A DNA stretch of 64,000 nucleotides from Ichthyophis bannanicus. Taxonomy: Eukaryota > Chordata > Amphibia > Gymnophiona > Ichthyophiidae. Of this stretch, positions 1 to 10,800 are shown in pieces (position 1 is the stretch's first letter; each line of letters opens with the position of its first letter). Position numbers and translations under genes: made by a program. The notes under the pieces are model-generated. The model saw only the letters and a list, made by a program, of their open reading frames with translations. It ran no database searches and was not told the origin of the DNA. Location: contig CM066033.1 of the NCBI GenBank assembly GCA_033557465.1, forward strand, positions 18,787,080 to 18,851,079. Direction: 5' to 3'.

Positions 1-296
1 GCTAGTTCGTTAAGCACGAGATTGAGGTCACAAGGAGGAAGTGAGGATCTTTGTTGAGGCCGTAAACCTCTCACCACTTTAAGGACCTGCCCGACGTCTG
101 GGTGTACCCCTAGTGACTTACCTTGAACCTTACCCCGGTAACAGGCAATAGCTGCTAGCTGCACTCTTAAGGAACTGGCAGCCAGGCCTTTCTGAAACCC
201 GGCCTGTAAGTCCAAGACGTCCGGCACATAGACCGCTATAGGCCTCTTTTCCCGGACCACACATCAGCCCTCAAAGATGCACCAGACTCTCACATA
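1..296 (-). pseudogene. DIRS-type tyrosine recombinase fragment
   Basis: Translated on the minus strand this stretch gives a piece of the N-terminal half of a DIRS tyrosine recombinase. It contains leucine- and valine-rich helices and a segment around 'PPCDLNLVL' that matches 'PAPDWDLNVVL' in the complete DIRS element at 31161-36939. It continues the decayed element seen at 661-2786, from which it is separated by a CR1 insertion, and it runs off the left edge of the window. No initiation site is present. Identification rests on this within-window similarity. Confidence 0.6.
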
Positions 297-660
297 AGAG
301 ACGGCTAAGGGGAGATATGATAGAAGTCTACAAATTAATGAACAGAGTAGAATGGGTAAACGTAGATTGATTGTTTACATTATCAGAATATAGAAAGACT
401 AGGGGACATGCAATGAAGCTACAGGGTAAACTATTTAAGAGAAATAAAAGAAAATAAGTTCCTGGAGGAAATATCTATAAACCATTATTAAAAGGGGGAC
501 CCAGGATATCAATGCTTAACCAGAATACAAGCATTGTGGAACCTGTGTCTTTTGGGGAAACTGCTAGGTAAGTATGACCTAGATTGGCCACTGTTGGAAA
601 GATGATGCTAGGCTTGATGGGCTTTGGTCTGACCCAGTATGGCATATCGTATGTTCTTAT
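297..660 (+). mobile_element. CR1-type LINE, 3' end only
   Basis: This is a 5'-truncated LINE. It starts in the last coding part of the reverse transcriptase ORF (reading like 'LRGDMIEVYKLMN') and runs through the 3' UTR to a terminal 'TATGTTCTTATG'. The same sequence, diverged, recurs at 17525-17975. CR1 elements are known to end in short octamer-like repeats rather than poly(A), which fits. It interrupts the DIRS recombinase relic. Confidence 0.75.
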
Positions 661-2786
661 GAGAGACAGGTCGAACGCTTCTGCACATTTAGTAAGGTCG
701 TGATCATCATCCTGGAGTACCCACGCTTTTGCAGCTTTGCCCTTTCAAGAGCCAAGCCGTAAGCGAGAATCGACCCACCTGCGGCATCTGGACTAGACCC
801 TGAATTAGGAGGTTGTCTCTCACCGGATGTCACCAGGGGCAATCGGCCAGTAGCCTCACGAGGTCGGCATATCACGGCCTCCGTGACCAATTCAGGGCTA
901 TCAGAACTACCAGTCTCTGATGGGATTCTACGCTCTGGAGGACCCATAGAGGAAACACATACAAAAGCCCTTCCGAGGGCCATCTCTGAACGAGAGCATC
1001 TAGGCCCTCCGACATCCTTTCCTTTCTTCTGCTGAAGAAGCGGCTTGCTTTGGCCGACCCCCCATCTTGCCATGAGGTCCATGATGGGTGGACCTCACGG
1101 GTGTGCCACCTGGTGAAACCCTTTCTGACAGAGTTCCCATTCTCCATGAGGCACCTTGACCCAGCTCAGGTAGTCCACCGTGACATTCTCTACCCCGGCT
1201 ACATGCACCGCCGACAAAGCCTGGAGATTGACCTCGGCCCAATCAAGCAGCCGCTCTGCCTCCTCCTCCAGGGGAGGACTGCTCTGAGCGCCAGTGCTAC
1301 TGCTCGCATTTCTACCCTGTTTATTGACCACCAAGCCTCCGGGGCATTCCAGCACCCCTGGGCAAAGTGCCCCTCGCAGTGAGCCCCCCCAGCTGACCAG
1401 ACTGGCATCTATCATCAACTGAATCCACCACAGGGACTCAAGGGGCATCCCCTGCTCCAGCTTCCCAGGCTGGAGCCACCAGTCCAGGCTCTCCTCGTCA
1501 CCGGAGGACATGGTAGCACCATGGACAAAGGCTGATGCTGATGAGACCAGTGACGGAGAAGGGATCACTGGAGCAGTCTCATGTGGGCCCTCGTCCAGGG
1601 TATGAGCTTGATCGTCGCCACCATGGTCCCCAGAACTTGGAGATAATGCCAAGCGGTGGGCACCCTGATAGCCAGAAGCTGACCCACCAGACGCCAAAGC
1701 TCCCTCGTCCTCTTAACTGACAAGAACACCTTGCCTAAGCTGGTGTCAAACCTTGCCCCGAGATACTTCATCTGGGAGGGAACCAATCTGCTCTTGGACA
1801 AGTTGATTACCCACCCCCGGCTCCTGAAGAGATTGACTACCTTGGTTGTTGCCTCTACACTCTCCTCCTTGGACTTGGTGTGGATTAACCAGTCGTTGAG
1901 GTACGGGTGGACCAGGATCCCTTCTTTGCGAAGAGCCGCTGCCACTATTTATTTATTTATTTATTTATTTATTTTATTTATTAACAATTCTTATATACCG
2001 CACTATTAGACATCAGCGCGGTTTACATTGAACAGAAAACATCTATGACCATCACCTTGGTAAAGGTACGAGGCATCGTCACCAGTCCGAACAGTAATGC
2101 CTGAAACTGAAAGTGTCCCATAAGTACCGCAAACAGCAGGAACTGTAGGATGGGAATGTGGAGATACGCATCCGTGAGGTCGAGAGACGTTAGAAACTCT
2201 CCCTGCCATACTGCCACTATTACCAACCTCAGGGTTTCCATGCAAAAGTGAGGAACCTTGAGACAATGATTGACTCATTTGAGGTCGAGAATCGGACGGA
2301 ATTAACCCTCCTTTTTGGGAACCACAAAAGAAATGTAGTACCGACCGCAGCCGCACTGGCTTTTGGGAACCGGCACAACCGCTCCCAGGAGCAGAAGCTG
2401 TGCCAAGGTTTCCTTTACTGTCGAGGCCTTGGATAGGCTGTGCAAGGCGACTGCACAAACGATGGGAGATTGGTCTTGCCAGTTCGAGGGCATACCCCTC
2501 TCAAACCACCTCCAGAACCCATTGATTGGAAGTGACCCAATCCAAGCAGAGAAAAATCTGCCGCAGGCGCCCCCCCCCCCCCCTCCACCAGCCGGCCTGG
2601 GTCCCCCTCGGTTCATTGTGGCTTCCTAGGACCCGAGGTGGAGGAAGAGACCCCAAATCCCCTTCCTGCCCCCTGAAACCCCTGGAAATTTTGTCCTTTT
2701 GCGGGAAAGCGTCCCCTCTGAAAGGGGGTTGCGCGAGCTGACCAAAACTTACAAAAGTCACATGGCTGAGACAGTGCAGGCCTCAG
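661..2786 (-). pseudogene. Decayed DIRS element: RT, RNase H and recombinase linker
   Basis: Several minus-strand frames carry parts of one DIRS polyprotein. 'LDLTDAYLHIPI' near 2150 and 'YLNDWLI' near 1890 correspond to the RT motifs 'LDLKDAYTHILI' and 'YLDDWLI' of the complete element at 33064-35397. An RNase H-like tail lies near 1100-1400. The catalytic YLDD has become YLND, and there are many frameshifts and stops. The order RT, RNase H, recombinase matches the intact copy. The same relic resumes at 9478 beyond an inserted L1. Confidence 0.75.
1948..2043 (-). mobile_element. Short L2-type LINE/SINE 3' tail with (ATTT)n
   Basis: An (ATTT)n run followed by a short conserved sequence ('ATATACCGCAC', 'GCGGTTTACATTGAACAG') splits the DIRS RT between its 'DAYLHIPI' and 'YLNDWLI' parts. 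Similar tails occur near 57590-57660 and 61100-61150, so this is a repeated 3' end. A short direct repeat around 'ATAG' flanks it. Exact edges are uncertain by a few bases. Confidence 0.6.
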
Positions 2787-2803
2787 GGATGTGACTCTGT
2801 TTT
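2787..2803. repeat. Target-site duplication of the L1, downstream copy
   Basis: The 17-bp word GGATGTGACTCTGTTTT occurs here and, identically, at 9461-9477. The two copies bracket the L1-like LINE, and removing the LINE joins the two halves of the DIRS relic. This is the expected footprint of target-primed reverse transcription. Confidence 0.95.
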
Positions 2804-3158
2804 TTGTTTTTTTTTTATTGAAAGACTTCCAAAAAATTACAAAGATACAAAAACCACAAAAATCTTCAAACAAGATGCAACAGTATCAACTTAACATCAG
2901 ATCTCAATAAGGATCTACAATATGTCTTCATTTTTACTTATTTATAATAGAGAAACCAGGAGCCCCACCCCCCCAGACTCCCTGCCTCCCCCCCCTCCAA
3001 GGTTACCCCAATCCCAGGGCCCCCCCACCCCCACCTCCCTATCCCCCCCATCTATGGCTTGCTAAAGCTAGGGTTCGGAACAAAGGTGAGCTAGGGAACA
3101 CTTGTAGGGGACAAACCTCCGAAGAGGCCAACGTACCACTCCCAAATAGCTAAGACAA
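2804..3158 (-). other. L1 3' UTR with G-rich tract and poly(A) tail
   Basis: On the element's sense strand this segment contains repeated runs of four or more G between about 2950 and 3055, followed by AT-rich sequence and poly(A). Such a tract can form G-quadruplexes. G-rich polypurine tracts are a known property of mammalian L1 3' UTRs. No ORF of note lies here. Confidence 0.7.
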
Positions 3159-6100
3159 TCACACGCCATAGCGAGAAACGAAGGGCTCCCACACCAACTC
3201 AAAGCGAGCCAGACGCATCCTGTTAACCGCTACCCCCCGTTCCATAGAATATGTATCCCACATGCGTTCCAGCCAGACCTGGAAGGAGGGGGCCAAAGCA
3301 GACTTCCAGGCCGCCGCCAGGGATAGTCGGGCCGCGTTCAGGCCATGCCTGAGTAAGGCGAGTTGTAAAGCCCGGGCCCCCGGCACGGAGGCTCCAAAAA
3401 GAAAAATCCCCGGGTCCCAAGGGAGACTTAGTCCCAGTAGCAGCTGCATTCGGAATTGAACCCCTCTCCAAAAGGCACGAATGCGGGGACACGCCCACCA
3501 AATATGTCCCAGGGTACCCCTCTGCCCACAGTTACGCCAACATAGGTCCACAGCCCCGGGGAACATACGAGCTATCCGCACCGGAGTCATGTACCAACGG
3601 TACAGCAGTTTGTAGTTCGTTTCACGGGCGTTGGTCGCTATTGAGCTCTTCCACAGGCAAGCTTCCACTGTCTCCCACTGCTGATCGGTGTAAGAGAGAC
3701 TCAAATCAGAATTCCAAAGCACCCTATGACGTGTTGGGCGCGTCTGAGTCCCCTGCAAATGAGCGTATAAGGTCGTCACAAGACCCTTGGTAGTAGTACA
3801 CCCCTCACAATAGCGCTCCAAATCCGTCAAGTCCCGGGCAGCCTGGGGCCGAACAGACCTAGAAGTGACCCAATGCGTCACCTGCAGATAACGATAGAGA
3901 TGCCCAGCCGGGAGATTAAACTCATCGCGCAATGCACAGAAGGATTGTAGCCGACCATCAACAAACAGTTGGCCGACCCGGCTGAGGCCAAGATGCCCCC
4001 ATTGTCGAAAGGCCACATCAGTCAAACCTGGTGGAAAAGAGGCGTTGCCAACTATAGGAGCTAATGGGGATGGATCCACATCACGGAGTCGGAAGTGGCG
4101 ATCCCAGCACTGGAAGGTATGAGAAATGTAGGGGTTACTGGTGGAAAGGCCACGACGAAGCTGCGGTCCAATCCATAACCAATCCCCTAACCCCGCTCCC
4201 CCCGCCAAGCTCATTTCCAGCTGCACCCACCGCTTAGTGCTATCAGCAATCATCCATTCCACCCCTGCTCGGCACTGCGCCGCCGCGTAATACCACTGTA
4301 GATTGGGCATGCCCATACCACTAGAGCGCGTGCGGGCAAAAAGAATTTGCCGCGCTAGTCGTGGGCGACGATAATGCCACACAAACTTCAAAAGCATCTG
4401 TTGCCAGGTCGCCAAAATAGCTCGCGAGATGGGGAGCGGGAGAACCTGAAAGAAATAAAGGAAGCGGGGGACAATCACCATCTTAACTACGGCTATACGT
4501 CCAAACCAGGAGAGGAGCAGGCCGTTCCAAGCTTCTAAATCCCGCCGAACCTGACGGAGCAAGGGATCATAATTAGCTTTAAAAAGGTCCGCTCGGTCCA
4601 CGGTTAGGTTCACCCCCAAATAGCGCAGGGCGCCGGGCACCCAGCGAAGAGGATAAGCCTCTTGAAGTTCCGCACAGATCGCCCTGGAGACCCCCACATT
4701 CAGTATCTCCGATTTGGTATAATTAATTTTAAAGCCGGAGACCCGAGAAAAACTGGTGAACAGCTGCATTGCTATTGGGAGAGACACGGACGGGTCCACC
4801 AGGGATAGGATGATATCATCAGCAAAGAGCGCGATCCGATATTCCGCAGGACCGATGCGGACCCCTCGCAAGCCCGGGTGATCGCGAAAGCACTGAGCCA
4901 GAGGTTTCATTGCTAAGGCAAAGAGCAGGGGCGAGAGGGGGCAACCCTGCCGTGTGCCTCTTTCCAAAAAGAATTGTCTCGAGTGACCCCCATTTATCCG
5001 GACGCACGCCTGGGGCTGTTGGTAAAGGCTACGGACCCACCCGATATAAGTAGGGCCAAAGCCCATCTTTTCCAGGACACACCATAGGTATCCCCAATCC
5101 ACCCGGTCAAACGCTTTTTCTGCGTCAATTCCCACTAGTAATGCTGGTTGTGGGTCTCGCTGGGCCACATGAATAATCTGCAACATTCGTCGAATGTTAT
5201 CGGCGGCCTGGCGACCCGGCACAAAACCAACCTGATCGGGCTGAACCAAGCCCGGAAGAACCCGGTTCAGACGCGCAGCCAGCACAGAAGCAAAGATTTT
5301 AACGTCCACATTTAACAAGGAGATGGGGCGGTATGAAGCCGCATCATGCAAGGGCTTACCGGGTTTGGGTACCATCACAATCAATGCCTCTCGTTGGGAC
5401 GGGGGAAGAGAGGCTGCCCCCAGAATCTCATTAAACAGACAAGTCAGAGATGGTGCCAATTGTACCCGAAACTTTTTGTAGTATTCTGCTGGAAAACCAT
5501 CACTACCCGGCGTACTGCCAGTTTTCAGATGCCGAATTGCACTTTCCACTTCGTCAATCGTAAAGTCTGAGTCCAACTGATCCCGTTCCGAGTCAGAGAG
5601 GCGCGGCAAAGCGGCCCCCTGGAGATAATCCTGCACTTGATCCCTATCAGTGGGCTCTGCCTTATAAAGCTGCTCCAAATAATCGGCGAAAAGTTCACGG
5701 ATTTCCCGGGAGGTAACCCTCTTCTGTCCCCCCGCATCACGTAATTCGCGGACCACTCTCGAGGACTGCTGTTGACGTAAACGCAAAGCCAAAAGGCGGC
5801 CAGTTTTGTTCCCATGTTCATAAAAAGTTTGCCTTAATTTCCGACGCTTATTATCTAATTCTTTCTGTACACATGCATCTAACATCGCTCGGACCGTTCG
5901 CCATTGGCGTAGGATCTGCCTCGACCCGGTGCGGGCGTGCTCCAAGCCGAGGCGAGCAGACTCCCTCACCAAGTGATCATGATCACGTGTCCATATTTTG
6001 CGCGTACGGGCTGCCTCTGCCATCAATTGACCTCGAGCTGTAGCCTTATAAGCATCCCACACCGTGGGAAGGGGAACTTCCCCAGTATCATTAAGCTCAA

Positions 6101-6914
6101 AGAATTCCTTAATAAAGTGGGCGTGATCCTGCACTGCACCCTGCCACCGTAAAAACCGTGTGTCTAACCGCCAAAGATGGCGGCACTCACTATGCATGCC
6201 GTGCGGAAGGGTGAGCCAGCACGGGGCGTGGTCAGACCAAGTCAGTGCCCCAAGTCCAGTTTGCACTCTCCCGTCCATCAAACGCTGGTCCAACAAAAAA
6301 TAGTCAATGCGAGTGTGGACCTGATGGACTGGGGAGTAGAAGGTATAACCCCTCTCTCCCACGTGGGTGTCCCTCCATAAATCCCGTAAGCCCAAATCAA
6401 CCATCAAACGTTGAAGGGCTCTTGCTGATCCCCCCGTCCCCCCCCCAGGGCGACCCGTAGAATCCAAGTGGGGCACTAAGTGCGTATTACAGTCCCCACC
6501 CAAAACAATGGGGCCCTTTGCAAAATCTGCCAATAGGGCTTTCAGCTGAGTAAAAAAGGGCCCCTGACCCGTATTTGGAGCATAGATATTAGCTAAAGTG
6601 AGCAAGTGTCCGTCAAGACGAACATTTAGGAAAAGCCACCTCCCCAGGGCATCTCGTTTTATCTCTTCAATCTGCAAGGAGAGGCTCTGGTGAAATAGTA
6701 GAGCCACTCCCCGCTTCTTCCGACCCTGCATGTCGGAGGCCACCCGAACCTCAGAGTATGGGGATCGCTTTAGCCAATCCCGTTTAGAGCTTTGAAGGTG
6801 GGTCTCCTGTAAATAAACTATATGCCCTTGCAAAGTGCGCAATTCCGAAAACAGCAGGGACCGTTTGCGCGGGGAGTTGAGACCTTTAACATTCAAAGAG
6901 ATAAAACGCACCAT
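3159..6914 (-). CDS. L1-like ORF2: endonuclease and reverse transcriptase
   Basis: This 1251-aa protein would nick target DNA and copy the element RNA at the nick. The N-terminal apurinic-type endonuclease (about residues 1-235) shows 'LNVKGLNS', 'LQETHL', 'NIYAPNTG', 'GGDCNTH' and 'SDHAPC'. The reverse transcriptase (about 450-750) shows 'SYRPISLLN', 'AEKAFDRVDW', 'GTRQGCPLSPLLF' and catalytic 'FADDI'. The C-terminus has a C-x3-C-x7-H-x4-C motif ('CWRNCGQRGTLGHIWWAC'), as in L1 ORF2p. Length is close to mammalian L1 ORF2p (about 1275 aa). The start ATG precedes the conserved 'RFISLNVKGLN', so little is missing. No stop or frameshift is seen. Confidence 0.95.
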   Translation of the reverse strand: MVRFISLNVKGLNSPRKRSLLFSELRTLQGHIVYLQETHLQSSKRDWLKRSPYSEVRVASDMQGRKKRGVALLFHQSLSLQIEEIKRDALGRWLFLNVRLDGHLLTLANIYAPNTGQGPFFTQLKALLADFAKGPIVLGGDCNTHLVPHLDSTGRPGGGTGGSARALQRLMVDLGLRDLWRDTHVGERGYTFYSPVHQVHTRIDYFLLDQRLMDGRVQTGLGALTWSDHAPCWLTLPHGMHSECRHLWRLDTRFLRWQGAVQDHAHFIKEFFELNDTGEVPLPTVWDAYKATARGQLMAEAARTRKIWTRDHDHLVRESARLGLEHARTGSRQILRQWRTVRAMLDACVQKELDNKRRKLRQTFYEHGNKTGRLLALRLRQQQSSRVVRELRDAGGQKRVTSREIRELFADYLEQLYKAEPTDRDQVQDYLQGAALPRLSDSERDQLDSDFTIDEVESAIRHLKTGSTPGSDGFPAEYYKKFRVQLAPSLTCLFNEILGAASLPPSQREALIVMVPKPGKPLHDAASYRPISLLNVDVKIFASVLAARLNRVLPGLVQPDQVGFVPGRQAADNIRRMLQIIHVAQRDPQPALLVGIDAEKAFDRVDWGYLWCVLEKMGFGPTYIGWVRSLYQQPQACVRINGGHSRQFFLERGTRQGCPLSPLLFALAMKPLAQCFRDHPGLRGVRIGPAEYRIALFADDIILSLVDPSVSLPIAMQLFTSFSRVSGFKINYTKSEILNVGVSRAICAELQEAYPLRWVPGALRYLGVNLTVDRADLFKANYDPLLRQVRRDLEAWNGLLLSWFGRIAVVKMVIVPRFLYFFQVLPLPISRAILATWQQMLLKFVWHYRRPRLARQILFARTRSSGMGMPNLQWYYAAAQCRAGVEWMIADSTKRWVQLEMSLAGGAGLGDWLWIGPQLRRGLSTSNPYISHTFQCWDRHFRLRDVDPSPLAPIVGNASFPPGLTDVAFRQWGHLGLSRVGQLFVDGRLQSFCALRDEFNLPAGHLYRYLQVTHWVTSRSVRPQAARDLTDLERYCEGCTTTKGLVTTLYAHLQGTQTRPTRHRVLWNSDLSLSYTDQQWETVEACLWKSSIATNARETNYKLLYRWYMTPVRIARMFPGAVDLCWRNCGQRGTLGHIWWACPRIRAFWRGVQFRMQLLLGLSLPWDPGIFLFGASVPGARALQLALLRHGLNAARLSLAAAWKSALAPSFQVWLERMWDTYSMERGVAVNRMRLARFELVWEPFVSRYGV

Positions 6915-7471
6915 TTGGAAACACTACCCAACCCCCCACTTCCGCTGGTCACCCAGAAGGTCCCAATGGAGGCTCCCCCCAGCAGACCCAGGAGTTTAAT
7001 TGATTGGGCCCACCTACACCCTCTCCCAAGAACAAAAGCCATAGACCCACCTTCCCAGCCCAAACCTACCTCCCAGCTCCATGTTGAGATACCCCCCCTC
7101 CCACCCATTACCCCCCCCCCTCCCGTCAATACCACCTGCCTGTCTAAGTTAATACAGGACACGGTAAATTGACCACAAACCCCGTACCCCCCAAAACCCC
7201 ACAAAGTGAGAATTCAACTTAAACATAGAAAGAAAACATTCCCCCCCTTTGCCCCCCCACCCCTCCCGGATCATCATTCTCATCACGTCCCCCCCCCCAA
7301 AACAGTAACATCAGTAAAAACATTTACAGGTCAGCCGCCGCCCCCCTTGAAAAATGGAGTGTGGACCCCAAGCTAGTGTTAGCCACCGAGTATCCAAAAA
7401 ACAGGAGACCCACCGGTCAAAGTTCCCTAAAAAAGAAAAAACGGAAGGGGGTCTTCAACTCTACTAAAGTG
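6915..7471 (-). other. L1 inter-ORF spacer
   Basis: This spacer of about 560 bases lies between ORF1 and ORF2. It is unusually long for an L1 and very C-rich on the plus strand (G-rich in the element RNA), with several homopolymer runs near 7085-7130 and 7230-7310. No coding frame continues through it. Confidence 0.6.
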
Positions 7472-8463
7472 TCAGGTGGGCTTGCCCACCCGAGTCCACT
7501 TAGAATGTTGGGGCTTAGGAGGCGGCGGCTGAGACTGGGCATTATCATCAACTAAACCCGCTTGGCGGAGGGCTCGCCAAGCTTCAGTGTAGTCCTTTGC
7601 AGAAATCTTTTTGTTGTCCAACAGAAAGTTCATCCTAAACGGGAAGGACCAGGAATAGCGAATCCCCTTGCTGTTCAGGACCGCCGAGACTGGTTTCATC
7701 TCTCTCTCCGACGGGCCAAAGTGAACATCGAGAGGTCCTGATAGATGGATACTGTCGCGTCCTGGAAGTGGATCGTCTTCTTCTTCTCCCGGCCTCGACG
7801 TATAAGAAGCTCAGCGTCGGAGTAGCGTAGGAATCTTGCAATAACATCTCGGGGCTGGTTGTTAGGGGGTTTTCCCAGAGCACGATGAACTCGTTCAATT
7901 TCCATCCCGGAGGCATGTGTAGCCAGCTCCGCCGCCGGAAGCAGATCCGCTATCAGCAGCTTAATCACAGTCGGCAGGCCTTCCCCGCCTCCTCTCGGTT
8001 CTGGAATCCCACGAAAACGCACATTATTGCGACGGGAGCGATTTTCAATGTCATCAATTTTATAGGTCAGCTCCATAGCCTGCGCATGCTGCCTGTCGAG
8101 AGCACATTGCAAGTCCATCAGAGTTCCATCTTGGTCCACCACCTTGGCCTCCACATCCTCCACGCGGGCTCCCAGTTCCGCAACTTCGGTCCGGAGGTCT
8201 GCGATATCTTTCATCAGTTCTTCCCGTAGAGTGCGGAATTCATTGGCTAACTCTGTGAAGCCCTTACGGAACTCTCGTTTGATTTGAGCTGAGGTGAGTG
8301 GTTTATTAGGGTCCAGTTCCTCTCCACTTACAGTTTCGTCGTCAGAGCCCGTTGGAGGAGACTGGTCACGGGGGCTGCTTGAGGCTCCAGACTTACTCTG
8401 CAGCCGCTGAGAAGAGCGCATCCCCTCCCGGGTTTCAGAGCTTTTAAGCTTTGCAGCCATCAC
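7472..8463 (-). pseudogene. L1-like ORF1 (nucleic-acid chaperone), frameshifted
   Basis: ORF1p binds the element RNA as a coiled-coil trimer. The first frame (8463-7696, 255 aa) has a disordered, charged N-terminus, a coiled coil (about residues 60-145) and an RRM-like core with 'RRNNVRFRGIPE' and 'HRALGKPP'. It then stops. The C-terminal domain ('KGIRYSWSFPFRMNFLLD') continues in another frame from 7699 to 7472. The break sits in a GA dinucleotide run at about 7700-7708, so a 2-bp slippage is the simplest explanation. The family usually has one uninterrupted ORF1. Confidence 0.85.
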
Positions 8464-9460
8464 GCTTGTCCACCAGGCTCACACAGTGTTGGGAGAAGTA
8501 GAAGCAATGCCAGCCAAAACAAAGCCACCAGAGAGAGAATGATGCACAGAGTCACACCAGTCCGTGGGACAGCTACCACCACACAGTGTCGGGAGAGGGA
8601 AACAAGCAATGCCAGCAAAATAACAGACACTGGTGGGACAGTGAGATGGCAGGTCTTGATCTGCCTCCAGTCCTCCGGAGAGATGGCCAGGCACAGGCAG
8701 GGGTCAGAGAGTAGCGTGAGGCGGCACGGGACTGCACCATCAGATGCTGTAAGGTAATAAAAGTTCAAAGGGAGATCCAAAATCACCGTGGGCGCAAGTA
8801 TGGGCCTGCAGGGCACCCAAATTCTAGTCGGGAGGGTAGAGGCCTCGACGTGACACCTGGCTAAAGAAGAGGAACAGACCCAGCCACCAGTTGCAGGCTC
8901 AGTTTAAGGGGCGGGCAGAGGAAGACAGTTCTTAAACTTACCCCCTTCTTGATGGCTCGCGTGGGGAGAGAAGGGTGGTAAGTGCTGGTAGATATTGCAG
9001 CAGCAGCTACCACGAAGAGTACACGTGGTCCCGGCCAAGCACTCCAGGTGATCTTCCGCTCTGTGTTGCGGTCTCCCTCCCGCGAAGTGCTCCGGCGCTC
9101 AGCCCGCAGGCAGTGAGGAGGGCTCACCTCGTAGGCCCCGCGGGGGCCTACCAGAGGAATTGTAGCAGCGTCGGAAGCAGGAGCTGATGGCAGAGTCAGG
9201 CGAGGAGGCGTCCAGAGGCCGGAGGCACTTTTCAACAGGCCGCGGGGCAGAGAGTGTTCCCTCGGTGTCCCAGTCCCCGGAGGACCCGCAGAGCCGCAAA
9301 ATCAATCTTTAAGGAGGATCGCTGATTAGTGCCGATCCGGGAGAGGTACTGAGGGATCGGAGTGCGGCTGTATGCTGGTGTTAGCGCAAAGTTAGGGGTT
9401 GTGGGGACGGAGCTTCAGTAACTTGCGGCCATCTTGCAGTGGGCTCACGAGCGCCCCCTC
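8464..9460 (-). promoter_or_regulatory. L1 5' UTR, presumed internal promoter
   Basis: About 1 kb of GC- and CpG-rich sequence lies between the upstream target duplication and the ORF1 ATG. The position is that of the L1 internal promoter. It begins, on the element strand, with a G/C-rich word next to 'CAAGATGGCCGC', which resembles a YY1-type site known at L1 5' ends. Promoter activity is inferred, not shown. Confidence 0.55.
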
Positions 9461-9477
9461 GGATGTGACTCTGTTTT
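9461..9477. repeat. Target-site duplication of the L1, upstream copy
   Basis: This is identical to 2787-2803 (GGATGTGACTCTGTTTT). The DIRS relic resumes immediately afterwards. Confidence 0.95.
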
Positions 9478-10430
9478 GGTCTATCCTCTGGGAGCCTGCC
9501 TCCCTTAGATTCTCCCAGCTCCTTCACCAATTTGTCCAGGTCCTTCCCAAACAAAAGCTTTCCCTTAAAGGTGAGCTTGCTGAGTCGAGCCTTAAAGGAA
9601 CCATCTGCTGCCCAGTTGCGGAGCCACAGATAGCGACAGGTCCCGCCGACTCCTGGAAGAGGGCTAAAGGGGGTTCCTAGTCTATACTTGCTTGGATACC
9701 CGGTTCCAAGGACGCCGCTTCCATTACGCAGCCTCTGCACACTGCTGTCTCTGACATTGCTCCCCACTGGACACCGGACACCAAACACTGCGGCCTCATT
9801 GGCATGGTGTCTGGACTGCTCTGAGCCAAACAGAATGCCAATGCACAGTCCTCAGGGAGTCTGCTGCCAAACCTTGTTTCTGGACAAACTTTTTTTTTAC
9901 CTCTAACACAATCGAGAAATAATGGATCACCGTACCAACAAGGACTATTAGCATCCCGCTCCCCCAATTAATGGGATTCCGTGCCAACCAGCCACGAAAG
10001 CACCCTTGAGACTCGGTTAAGAATCGGGCCTCCAGTGGCAAATGTGCGAAAAAAGAGCATGAACGCAACAGGCCTACCTCTTCCGACGCTGATCTTCTTT
10101 TCCTCTGCCTCCGACGCGGTAGCCCTGTTGCTAACATGTGGCCGGCGACCGTGTGTTCTACTTTTCCATGCGGTCTGCCGCCATGGCTCTCTGCTCAGCT
10201 GTTTCTTTCCTTGTGGCTTCTTAGAGCTGCTCCGCCCAGGTGCTCAGCAGCCGCAGGGCTTCAGCACCGCAGCAGAATGGAACAGCAGGCAGCCCTGGCA
10301 GTTAAATTAAACTTCAAAATGGCTCCTCACCCTAGCAGGGATCGGGAACCGCCAGGTGCTGACAAACTCCCAAGAAGGCTGCTCCTGCTCTGCCGGAACG
10401 TTTAAGACAGGGCAAAAGAGAAGAGGGGGG
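9478..10430 (-). pseudogene. Decayed DIRS GAG region
   Basis: Minus-strand frames include 'KGKLLFGKDLDKLVKELGESKG', close in content and place to 'GENLFGKPMAEKAAQLE' near the C-terminus of the intact DIRS GAG (31563-33485). Frames are broken. This is the upstream part of the element whose RT part lies at 661-2786; the L1 separates them. Confidence 0.6.
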
Positions 10431-10586
10431 GGGGGAAGGGGGTCCCTCTCTCACTCTTGCTCACACACCTGCCTGCCTGTCTAAAAGGGAGACCCAAGAT
10501 AAGTTCCTTTTAGTTTCTTTAATTATTTTTATCTTCTTAAATGTCTCTCCAGTAAGCCTAATCTCCTGGCTTACTGCTCCCTAACT

Positions 10587-10679
10587 GCTTGGAGACTGAG
10601 TATACTGGAGCTGGTGGAAGGTGTCAGTGGTATATATACTCCAGTGTCATCAAAAGGATGACGTACTCAGTCTCCAAGC
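10587..10679. repeat. Inverted repeat near the end of the decayed DIRS
   Basis: GCTTGGAGACTGAGTA at 10587-10602 is the exact reverse complement of 10664-10679, with a 61-base loop. DIRS elements carry inverted terminal repeats, so this may be part of the terminal structure of the relic. The assignment is an inference from position. Confidence 0.5.
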
Positions 10680-10800
10680 TGCTGGAACGGGAGCACACCC
10701 AGAGAAAAGGGACTGGACTGGAGGGACGCTTAAGAATGAGAGGATAGATATGATTATCCTCCTCCTATACGATCTCTGAGATATCATTCAGTGGGACATT

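Larger units (their letters stand above)
2804..9460 (-). mobile_element. Full-length L1/Tx1-clade LINE (about 6.66 kb)
   Basis: The element lies between perfect 17-bp target duplications and ends in a poly(A) tail (seen as a T-run at 2801-2818). In order it has a roughly 1-kb 5' UTR, ORF1 (with a frameshift), a G-rich inter-ORF spacer, an intact ORF2 and a G-rich 3' UTR. Length, gene order and ORF2 domain layout match vertebrate L1 elements. The perfect duplications and intact ORF2 suggest a fairly recent insertion into the older DIRS relic. Confidence 0.95.
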
